Assembly (NCBI RefSeq): GCF_900636915.1
Contig: NZ_LR134327.1
Coordinates: 1,860,001 to 1,924,000, forward strand
Direction of reading: 5' to 3'
From: Aggregatibacter aphrophilus ATCC 33389
GTDB taxonomy: Bacteria > Pseudomonadota > Gammaproteobacteria > Enterobacterales > Pasteurellaceae
DNA length: 64,000 nucleotides
The notes beneath the pieces are model-generated. The model made no database searches and was not told where the DNA came from. It saw only the letters and a program-made list of their open reading frames with translations. The position numbers and the translations under genes are program-made. Shown piece after piece: positions 57,585 through 64,000 of this stretch. Every line of letters begins with the position of its first letter. The first letter of the stretch is position 1.

Positions 57585-58036
57585 TTATGATCCTTTAAGT
57601 TCTCAATTTCTTGGCTAAATTCATTAATATCATCAAAACTTAAATAGACGGAAGCAAAACGAATATAAGCCACTTTATCTAAATTTTTCAGCTCGTCCAT
57701 CACCAAGGTTCCAACCAATTTACTCGGCACTTCACGCTCGCCAGTGGCGCGCAGTTGGTGAATAATACGGCTAATAGCTTTTTCCACATCATCAGAGCTA
57801 ACCGGACGTTTTTCGAGCGCATGTTGAATGCCTCGGCGCAATTTGTCTTCGTTAAAAGGCTCTCGATTACCGTTATTTTTAATGATTTTCGGCACAATTA
57901 ATTCGGCCGTTTCAAAAGTCGTAAAACGTTCGTGGCACTGCCCGCACTCACGACGGCGGCGAACCTGAAAACCATCAGACACCAAACGACTATCAATCAC
58001 TTTGGTTTCTTCTGTGGAACAAAAAGGACAATGCAT
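57581..58036 (-). CDS. nrdR: Transcriptional repressor NrdR
   Basis: Represses ribonucleotide reductase genes in response to nucleotides. From the ATG at 58036 it has 151 residues (149 in E. coli). The zinc ribbon is [17 protein letters not shown] with the second pair in [15 protein letters not shown]. The ATP-cone domain follows ([19 protein letters not shown]). GGGAGG stands just before this start; an ATG four codons upstream is less likely. First gene of the nrdR-ribD unit. Confidence 0.95.
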   Translation of the reverse strand: MHCPFCSTEETKVIDSRLVSDGFQVRRRRECGQCHERFTTFETAELIVPKIIKNNGNREPFNEDKLRRGIQHALEKRPVSSDDVEKAISRIIHQLRATGEREVPSKLVGTLVMDELKNLDKVAYIRFASVYLSFDDINEFSQEIENLKDHK

Positions 58037-58069
58037 CTCGCCTCCCATTTATAAATAGCGAAAAAAATG

Positions 58070-58132
58070 ACCGCACTTTGCGCGGTAAATCGTCGAACGA
58101 TTATTTTACAAGGTATTGACGCAAAGTGCGGT
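58070..58132 (-). terminator. Uptake-word dyad after rlmM
   Basis: ACCGCACTTTGCG (58070-58082) and CGCAAAGTGCGGT (58120-58132) form a 13-bp inverted pair of uptake words with a 37-base loop. On the minus strand it is followed by a T-run, so it can end the rlmM transcript before nrdR. Confidence 0.7.
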
Positions 58133-58148
58133 AGAAAAAATAAAAATT

Positions 58149-59237
58149 TTATAACAGACGTAAATACACCGTGATTTCTTCTCGGTCGTGGTACAAATGC
58201 TTGGCTTTCAACTGAAATGCTAAGCCGCGTTGCGTCAGCTTATCGGCGATATATTGCAAACATTGCTGTACTTCTGCATAGCGCTTTTTCATCGGCAATT
58301 TTAAATTGAAAATCATGCTATGACACCAACCATTCAATAACCACTTGGTCATCAGTTCGGCAATTCGACTTGGTTTTTCCACCATATCACACACCAACCA
58401 ATCGATTTTCTGTCGTTTTGGCGGTTGAAACTTAAAACCGTCCTCCGCACAATGTTCAATACGACCGGTTTCATGCAGGCTTGCCGCCATTTTACCGTGA
58501 TCCACTGCATACACAAACAAGCCACGTTTCACCAGTTGATAGGTCCAACCGCCCGGGCAAGCGCCTAGATCAACGGCATACTGATTTTCATTGAGCCATT
58601 CCGCTTCTTTTTGACGTGGAATAAAAGTCAAAATGGCTTCTTCCAATTTTAACGTGGACCGACTTGGCGCATCTGCCGGAAATTTTAAGCGCTGAATGCC
58701 CATTAAATGGGCAGAATGGTTATGGTTGTAAGAATAACCAACATAACAAGCATTATTACGTAAGAAAAAAAGATGTAAAAACAGACCGCACTTTGCATGA
58801 TTTGACGCACTCAGCCAGCCCTGTTTTTTTAAGGCTTGACGCAACGGCACCGTAAACTTACGACAAAAACCAAGCAATTCTTTGGCTTCATTGGTATTTG
58901 CTGTTTCCACCAACAATTCCGTGCTCTGTTTTAAATCGATTTTATCTGCGATTTGTTGATATTGTTGCACTATCGGCGTAATACGATCTTGCTGCGGTAA
59001 ATCCGTTAATAAATCGGAAACCGCCAACATTTGACGGGCAAAAATTAATTGTTGAAAATCCAATTCGCGGGCTAAGTAATCCGCTTCGTCTGCCTGGTAG
59101 CATTCAAAAATCACATAACCGCTATTTTCTATCACGCGGGCAAAACCAAATACGCCTTTTTCGGCCGCTTTATCGGTGATTTCCGCCGCCATTTCACGTT
59201 CAAACCCCATGCGGCAATATAAAGCTAACTTATTCAT
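58149..59237 (-). CDS. rlmM: 23S rRNA (cytidine(2498)-2'-O)-methyltransferase RlmM
   Basis: SAM-dependent enzyme that methylates C2498 of 23S rRNA. The 362 residues match RlmM. An N-terminal THUMP-like part is followed by a Rossmann domain with [18 protein letters not shown] as the SAM-binding site, VDHGKMA and [11 protein letters not shown] containing the catalytic-type Asp, and [12 protein letters not shown] as the last lysine motif. It lies 4 bases after the gcvA stop region, so it may share a transcript with gcvA. Confidence 0.95.
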   Translation of the reverse strand: MNKLALYCRMGFEREMAAEITDKAAEKGVFGFARVIENSGYVIFECYQADEADYLARELDFQQLIFARQMLAVSDLLTDLPQQDRITPIVQQYQQIADKIDLKQSTELLVETANTNEAKELLGFCRKFTVPLRQALKKQGWLSASNHAKCGLFLHLFFLRNNACYVGYSYNHNHSAHLMGIQRLKFPADAPSRSTLKLEEAILTFIPRQKEAEWLNENQYAVDLGACPGGWTYQLVKRGLFVYAVDHGKMAASLHETGRIEHCAEDGFKFQPPKRQKIDWLVCDMVEKPSRIAELMTKWLLNGWCHSMIFNLKLPMKKRYAEVQQCLQYIADKLTQRGLAFQLKAKHLYHDREEITVYLRLL

Positions 59238-59241
59238 TTAA

Positions 59242-60135
59242 TTATTTATTTTCTTCCTGGTTCATAGTTTGAATAATCCAAGTTCGGAACGCAATAATAC
59301 GCTCGTCACTGCTATTATCGAGATGATTCACCACATAAAATGATTTAGGATCACGCAAATTGGTATCAAATACTAAAGCTAAATTGCCGTTATCTAATTC
59401 TTGTTGCGCCAATATTCGGTTTGCCAATACAACGCCTTGGGCATGAATGGCAGCTTGTAATGCCATAAAGGTATGACTAAAAATCGGACCTTGTTGAATA
59501 TTCAACTCATCGCAAAGCAAATAATCTGCCATGTACTGCCAGTTATCACGAGTATGAATATGCAATAGCGTGTGATGTTTCAAATCCTGATAATCATGAA
59601 TCGGCTTTTCCGCAAGTAATTTCGGCGCGGCCAAAACAAGTAGTTTTTCTTCCACCAAACGATCCACTTGCAAGTTATCCCAATTCCCCCGACCATAATA
59701 AATAGCAATGTCGATATCTTGGCTAAGTAGGCCTTCGTCTTGATCTACCCCTTTTAAACGTACTTCAATGTCGGGATGCAATTTATTAAATTCGCTTAAA
59801 CGCGGTACTAACCATTGAATACCAAAGGTTTGCGGCACACTGATAGTCAAGTGTTTATCAGATTTTAGGGAAAGTAATTTATCAGTAGCTTCTACTAAAC
59901 GGTGCAGGATTTTTGTAATATCAACATAATAAGCCTTACCGAATTCCGTTAATTCCAAGGCGCGATTTTTCCGTTTAAATAATTCGACGCCTAGAAAATC
60001 TTCCAAAATTTTGATTTGATGACTAATTGCCGCTTGGGTAACAAACAACTCATTGGCTGCTTTGGTAAAACTCAAAAATCTAGCGGCAGACTCAAATGCT
60101 TTCAGTGAATTTAAAGGTGGCAAACGTTTATACAT
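59242..60135 (-). CDS. gcvA: Glycine cleavage system regulator GcvA (LysR family)
   Basis: A 297-residue LysR-type regulator. It opens MYKRLPPLNSLKAFESAARF, exactly the GcvA start, then LSFTKAANELFVTQAAISHQ is the helix-turn-helix. The effector domain has FGIQWLVPRLSEF. The ATG at 60135 has GGGA upstream; a longer frame to 60165 has no support. The GcvB small RNA gene diverges from it, as in other gamma-proteobacteria where GcvA activates gcvB when glycine is high. Confidence 0.95.
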   Translation of the reverse strand: MYKRLPPLNSLKAFESAARFLSFTKAANELFVTQAAISHQIKILEDFLGVELFKRKNRALELTEFGKAYYVDITKILHRLVEATDKLLSLKSDKHLTISVPQTFGIQWLVPRLSEFNKLHPDIEVRLKGVDQDEGLLSQDIDIAIYYGRGNWDNLQVDRLVEEKLLVLAAPKLLAEKPIHDYQDLKHHTLLHIHTRDNWQYMADYLLCDELNIQQGPIFSHTFMALQAAIHAQGVVLANRILAQQELDNGNLALVFDTNLRDPKSFYVVNHLDNSSDERIIAFRTWIIQTMNQEENK

Positions 60136-60216
60136 GTTTTTTCCCAATGAGTAATAATTTAACAATGAATTAAATTCAGATTATTTTTTTTTATAAATCT
60201 AATTAAAAAATCTCTT

Positions 60217-60245
60217 TTGTCTATCACGACACTTCTCCATAAAAT
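60217..60245 (+). promoter_or_regulatory. Promoter of the GcvB small RNA
   Basis: TTGTCT (60217-60222) and TAAAAT (60240-60245) are separated by 17 bases, giving a start near 60252. GcvA sites are expected just upstream in the 80-base gap. Confidence 0.65.
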
Positions 60246-60251
60246 GAGACC

Positions 60252-60421
60252 ATACTTAAGAAGCTGTATTTCTTATTGGTTAAGATTTTCGGATTAAGTA
60301 TGATGTTGTGTTTGCATATTGTTTGGAATTTCCAAGCAAAGTAACGAAAGTTACTATTTTCATTTCCTGTATATTCGGCTTTTTCGCCAAACACCGCTTC
60401 CACAAAGAGCGGTGTTTTTTA
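60252..60421 (+). ncRNA. gcvB: GcvB small regulatory RNA
   Basis: Hfq-dependent RNA that represses amino acid and peptide transport mRNAs. It is recognised by position (divergent from gcvA) and sequence: the G/U-rich target-binding region ATGATGTTGTGTTTGC near 60300, the hairpin GTAACGAAAGTTAC (60341-60354), the following TTTTCATTTCCTGTATATT stretch that closely matches E. coli GcvB, and the final terminator AACACCGCT / AGCGGTGTT with T-run (60390-60420). The 5' end is estimated from the promoter. About 170 bases, against about 200 in E. coli. Confidence 0.9.
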
Positions 60422-60599
60422 TAGAAAATTTTATCATAGTTATCCGCTTATTTCTTGCTTCAGCTCACAAAACTCAAAAAACAACGCCTCTCTTATTCCC
60501 AAAATTCATTTTATTCTTCTCATTAAAATATTTTAAATCCTTAGAGAATGGTGTAGATTAAAAATCACTTAAATCACAATATAGTTATAAGGAAAAACC

Positions 60600-61619
60600 A
60601 TGTCAGACTTACTTGATTGGAAAAATCTCGGATTTAGTTATATCAAAACAGATTATCGTTTTATCGCCCGCTGGAAAGACGGCAAATGGGATAGCGGTGA
60701 ATTAACCACTGACAGCACATTGCACATTCACGAAGGGTCCACTGCACTGCATTATGGTCAGCAATGTTTCGAGGGTTTAAAAGCCTACCGTTGCAAAGAC
60801 GGTTCGATTAACCTTTTCCGCCCGGATCAAAACGCGAAACGTATGCAAAACACGTGCGATCGCCTGTTAATGCCACAAGTGCCGACAGAATTATTTATTC
60901 GAGCGTGTAAAGAAGTGGTCAAAGCCAATGATCGTTGGGTTGCCCCTTACGGCACCGGTGCTACACTTTATCTTCGACCATTCGTTATCGGCGTAGGAGA
61001 AAATATTGGCGTACGCCCTGCACCGGAATATATTTTCTGTGTTTTCTGTTGCCCGGTAGGCGCCTATTTCAAAGGCGGCATGAAACCGTCCAATTTCTTG
61101 GTAACTGATTATGACCGCGCTGCACCACACGGTACCGGTGGCGTTAAGGTTGGTGGAAACTATGCCGCAAGTTTATTACCACACGAACTTGCCGCAGAAC
61201 GCAAATTTGCCGATGCCATTTATCTTGATCCGAAAACCCACACAAAAATTGAAGAAGTGGGTGCAGCAAACTTTTTCGGCATAACTCATGATAACAAATT
61301 CATCACGCCACTTTCTCCATCCATTTTGCCAAGTATCACCAAATACTCATTGCTCTATTTAGCAAAAGAACGCTTGGGCATGGAAACCATTGAAGGTGAC
61401 GTATATATCAACGAATTAGATCAATTCGCCGAAGCCGGAGCGTGCGGAACTGCTGCAGTTATTTCACCTATCGGCGGCATTCAATATGGCGATGACTTCC
61501 ACGTTTTCTATTCAGAAACTGAAGTTGGTCCAATCACCAAACGCCTTTACGACGAGCTCACCGGCATTCAATTCGGTGATATAGAGGCGCCTGAAGGCTG
61601 GATTGTAAAAGTGGATTAA
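60600..61619 (+). CDS. ilvE: Branched-chain amino acid aminotransferase
   Basis: PLP enzyme for the last step of Leu, Ile and Val synthesis. The 339-residue length is that of the eukaryote-like type II BCAT, longer than E. coli IlvE (309). The PLP lysine is K183 in [15 protein letters not shown]. Further signatures are [12 protein letters not shown] and [21 protein letters not shown] precedes the ATG. No leader peptide was found before it. Two terminators follow. Confidence 0.94.
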   Translation: MSDLLDWKNLGFSYIKTDYRFIARWKDGKWDSGELTTDSTLHIHEGSTALHYGQQCFEGLKAYRCKDGSINLFRPDQNAKRMQNTCDRLLMPQVPTELFIRACKEVVKANDRWVAPYGTGATLYLRPFVIGVGENIGVRPAPEYIFCVFCCPVGAYFKGGMKPSNFLVTDYDRAAPHGTGGVKVGGNYAASLLPHELAAERKFADAIYLDPKTHTKIEEVGAANFFGITHDNKFITPLSPSILPSITKYSLLYLAKERLGMETIEGDVYINELDQFAEAGACGTAAVISPIGGIQYGDDFHVFYSETEVGPITKRLYDELTGIQFGDIEAPEGWIVKVD

Positions 61620-61647
61620 TTTCTGCTTTCCAAAGTATACAAAGTAT

Positions 61648-61679
61648 AAAAGTGCGGTCAAATTCGACCGCACTTTTTG
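61648..61679. terminator. Uptake-word dyad terminator after ilvE
   Basis: AAAAGTGCGGTC (61648-61659) and GACCGCACTTTT (61666-61677) form a perfect 12-bp stem with a 6-base loop and T-run. Confidence 0.88.
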
Positions 61680-61691
61680 TTTGTATCCTAT

Positions 61692-61729
61692 AAAAAATCC
61701 CCACAACCTCAGGGCTACGGGGATTTTTT
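61692..61729. terminator. Second terminator between ilvE and mdh
   Basis: AAAAAATCCCC / GGGGATTTTTT 11-bp stem with a 16-base loop, bidirectional, serving the converging mdh transcript. Confidence 0.85.
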
Positions 61730-61742
61730 ATTTTTGGCTGAA

Positions 61743-62678
61743 TTATGGATTAACGAATTTTTCGCCTAATTCAATATCTGCACGCAATGTCGGCAACATC
61801 GCATCTAAGGCTTGTTGCTCGAAAGCGCTAAGTTTGCCGATCGGCAGGATTTCTTCCACACCTTCTTTACCAAAGCGAACCGGTTGGGCAAAGAAGCGGG
61901 CGTATTTGCCATCGCCTTCTACATAGCTACATTCAACCACAGTTTCACCTTGTAATCCGCGTACCACAGCATTCGCAAAACGAGCTGCAGCCTGTGCCAT
62001 GGACAAGGTTGCAGAACCGCCACCAGCTTTAGCATTCACCACTTCGGTACCAGCGTTTTGAATACGCTTGGTTAACGGTTCGATTTCTTCCTCTTTCCAT
62101 TCAACATATTGCACTTGAGATAATAAAGGTAGAATAGTTACACCAGAATGACCGCCGATCACTGGCACTGCGGTACGGTATGCATTTAGACCTTTTAACT
62201 CGGAAACAAAAGTTTCGGAACGAAGCACATCGAGTGTGGTCACACCGAATAATTTACGTTTATCGTACACACCGGCTTTTTTCAACACTTCAGCAGCAAT
62301 AGCCACAGTAGTATTTACCGGATTGGTGATAATACCGATACAAGCTTTCGGGCAGGTTACAGCAATTTTTTCAATTAAATTACGCACGATGCCAGCGTTA
62401 ATATTGAATAGATCTGAACGATCCATACCCGGTTTACGCGCTACACCGGCAGAAATTAATACCACGTCCGCGCCTTTTAGCGCAGGAATCGGATCTTCAC
62501 CGGCAAAACCCTCCACTTTGACAGCGGTCGGAATGTGGCTGACATCCGCAGCAACACCGGGGGTAACAGGGGCAATATCATACAATGATAATTCGGAGCC
62601 TGCCGGTAACTGTAATTTTAACAACAGCGCTAATGCTTGACCGATACCGCCTGCGGCACCTAATACTGCAACTTTCAT
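61743..62678 (-). CDS. mdh: Malate dehydrogenase
   Basis: Interconverts malate and oxaloacetate with NAD. The 311 residues match. The NAD motif is [14 protein letters not shown], substrate arginines lie in [16 protein letters not shown], and the catalytic His is in [12 protein letters not shown]. It converges with ilvE. Upstream is a perfect palindrome GTGAGATCTCAC (62774-62785), which lacks CRP spacing. Opposite orientation to argR, a common neighbour in this family. Confidence 0.97.
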   Translation of the reverse strand: MKVAVLGAAGGIGQALALLLKLQLPAGSELSLYDIAPVTPGVAADVSHIPTAVKVEGFAGEDPIPALKGADVVLISAGVARKPGMDRSDLFNINAGIVRNLIEKIAVTCPKACIGIITNPVNTTVAIAAEVLKKAGVYDKRKLFGVTTLDVLRSETFVSELKGLNAYRTAVPVIGGHSGVTILPLLSQVQYVEWKEEEIEPLTKRIQNAGTEVVNAKAGGGSATLSMAQAAARFANAVVRGLQGETVVECSYVEGDGKYARFFAQPVRFGKEGVEEILPIGKLSAFEQQALDAMLPTLRADIELGEKFVNP

Positions 62679-62947
62679 TGAGTTCTCCTTAATATAATTA
62701 AAAATGGGTAGTAAAAAATCTAAAGAAGATTGTACGATTATCGACAGGTAAATTCAAACCCGCAAATGCAAATGTGAGATCTCACTCAAATTTTTAATTG
62801 ATCTTTACATTGAAGGGGACAAGACTGAGTAATAAAAAAACATTATTTTTTCTGACCGCACTTTGCAAAGCCTAAATAATAATTATTTGCCAAATCTGCT
62901 ATTTTTATGCAAAATTTCTGCATCTAAATCAAACAAGAGAAGAAATC

Positions 62948-63415
62948 ATGTTAAATGACACTGCGGACAATTTAACCAAAACTTTCCGAGATTTACTGCG
63001 TCAAGAAAAATTCGGTTCACAAAGCGAGATCGTCACCGAATTGCAAAAACTCGGTTTTCATACCATTAACCAATCCAAAGTTTCTCGTATGTTGAGTAAA
63101 TTTGGTGCCGTTCGCACCCGCAACACGCGAATGGAAATGGTCTATTGTCTGCCAAGCGATTTAAGCGTACCAAACACCGGTAGCTCATTAAAAGATTTGG
63201 TGTTAGATATTGATCATAACGACATGCTTATCGTCATTCGTACCAGTCCCGGTGCAGCACAATTAATCGCCCGCTTATTAGATTCAGTCAGCAAAAAAGA
63301 AGGCATTTTGGGCAATATTGCCGGCGACGATACAATTTTCGTTACACCAACCAAAGGCACGAATATCAAAACTCTCTTAGAAAGAATTCAGCAATTATTT
63401 GATAATTCACTTTAA
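62948..63415 (+). CDS. argR: Arginine repressor
   Basis: Hexameric arginine-responsive repressor of arginine genes; also a cofactor in plasmid dimer resolution in E. coli. The 155 residues match. The winged helix includes [20 protein letters not shown], and the C-terminal arginine-binding core has GTN near its end and [17 protein letters not shown] strands ([19 protein letters not shown]). A weak palindrome ATGCA-N7-TGCAT at 62907-62923 might be an operator, but it fits the ARG box poorly. Confidence 0.96.
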   Translation: MLNDTADNLTKTFRDLLRQEKFGSQSEIVTELQKLGFHTINQSKVSRMLSKFGAVRTRNTRMEMVYCLPSDLSVPNTGSSLKDLVLDIDHNDMLIVIRTSPGAAQLIARLLDSVSKKEGILGNIAGDDTIFVTPTKGTNIKTLLERIQQLFDNSL

Positions 63416-63433
63416 TTTTATCGGAGGAATATT

Positions 63434-64000
63434 ATGAAAATTCTTATAACCGGTGCTACCGGCTTTATCGGAACCGCATTAATTCCTCAACTACTCTCTC
63501 AAAATCACCAAATCACCGCACTGGTGCGCAATATTGAAAAAGCGCAACAGCAACTCCCCCATGTGGTTGAACTGATCAATACGCTGGATTATTTTCAGCA
63601 TTTTAATCAATTTGACGCGGTGATTAATTTGGCCGGTGAGCCGATTTTCGACCGTCGTTGGACGAACAAACAAAAAGTGCGGTTAGAATCCAGCCGTATT
63701 TCTTTAACGGAAAAACTGACACAACTCATCAACCAAAGCGATGAACCGCCGGTCTGTTTTATTTCCGGCTCGGCAACCGGCTACTACGGAGATTGCGGAG
63801 AACAGTCCATTGATGAAAACACCTCTCCCGCCAATAATTTTGCCGCCCAACTTTGCCAACATTGGGAAGCCGCCGCGTTAAAAGCTAACACACGCGTCTG
63901 CGTTGTTCGTACCGGTTTAGTACTAGCCCGCCAAGGTGGGGCGCTAGCTAAAATGTTGCCGTTATATCGCTGCGGTCTTGGAGGCAAACTAGGTTCCGGT
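63434..64000 (+). CDS. TIGR01777/YfcH family NAD-dependent epimerase-like protein, 5' part
   Basis: The first 189 codons are present; the gene runs past the right edge. It opens KILITGATGFIGTALIPQLL, the Rossmann NAD motif of extended short-chain dehydrogenases, and has INLAGEPIFDRRWT and SGSATGYYGD, the markers of the TIGR01777 (YfcH, SulA-like) subgroup. The substrate is unknown. A strong ribosome site (CGGAGGA) precedes the ATG, 18 bases after argR, so the two are probably co-transcribed. Confidence 0.9.
   Translation, partial: MKILITGATGFIGTALIPQLLSQNHQITALVRNIEKAQQQLPHVVELINTLDYFQHFNQFDAVINLAGEPIFDRRWTNKQKVRLESSRISLTEKLTQLINQSDEPPVCFISGSATGYYGDCGEQSIDENTSPANNFAAQLCQHWEAAALKANTRVCVVRTGLVLARQGGALAKMLPLYRCGLGGKLGSG

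Noticed and set aside
62774..62785. GTGAGATCTCAC palindrome as a CRP site for mdh
   Set aside because: The half-sites are too close (the CRP pattern needs six bases between TGTGA and TCACA). Kept only as a note in the mdh entry.
62907..62923. ATGCA-N7-TGCAT as an ARG box before argR
   Set aside because: Too many mismatches to the TNTGAATWWWWATTCANW pattern.

Overview
The window is chromosomal DNA of a member of the Pasteurellaceae, most likely an Aggregatibacter species. The Haemophilus-type uptake word AAGTGCGGT (or its complement) recurs throughout, often as inverted pairs that form terminators. The gene content also fits: a P2-like porin, a tri-haem quinol peroxidase of the kind described in Aggregatibacter, the fdhD-fdnGHI layout, a periplasmic ATP-dependent DNA ligase and the yoaA-tsaB-slp-fadD-rnd run. 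Both ends cut genes: dnaK on the left and a TIGR01777/YfcH-type gene on the right.

Layout. 1-5.5 kb: dnaK (3' end), dnaJ, porin, metC, pgsA. 5.7-6.0 kb: tRNA-Gly, tRNA-Leu and tRNA-Lys. 6.0-8.6 kb: an AT-rich stretch with no uptake word that I could find, carrying a GH114-like secreted protein, a DUF302 protein, a DUF417 membrane protein and a small exported protein. 8.7-10.1 kb: quinol peroxidase behind an FNR-like box. 10.2-16.4 kb: the yoaA-tsaB-slp-fadD-rnd cluster on the minus strand. 16.5 kb: a YeaD-like mutarotase. 17.4-21.0 kb: a foreign-looking block with a broken oxidoreductase, an osmoprotectant ABC transporter and an NmrA-like gene. This block carries three exact 12-base words that match uptake sequences of Neisseriaceae, not Pasteurellaceae.

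21.5-30.4 kb: cnoX-like, trxB, cydDC, 4.5S RNA, tesB, a 42-residue lipoprotein too short to be found by length filters, a kinase-like protein, another lipoprotein and a DUF1439 protein. 30.4-36.7 kb: a surface polysaccharide cluster (two glycosyltransferases, a polymerase/ligase-like protein, a flippase, a pyruvyltransferase-like protein and an ElyC-like protein). 36.9-41.7 kb: ligE-like, a YdgA-like gene, uvrD. 41.9-45.2 kb: gluconate uptake and its regulator (gntP-type permease, gntK, gntR) with two GntR operators and a CRP site.

45.2-54.7 kb: a formate respiration block. fdhD diverges from selenocysteine-encoding fdnG, then fdnH and fdnI, followed by modCBA and modE, which supply and sense the molybdenum the enzyme needs. 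54.8-60.1 kb: yfbR, degS, ribD, nrdR, rlmM, gcvA. The small RNA GcvB lies divergent from gcvA at about 60.25-60.42 kb. 60.6-64 kb: ilvE, mdh, argR and the partial yfcH-like gene.

The most noteworthy items are the Neisseriaceae-signed island at 17.4-21.3 kb, the tRNA-adjacent island at 6.0-8.6 kb, and the three unlisted loci: gcvB, ffs and the 42-residue lipoprotein.
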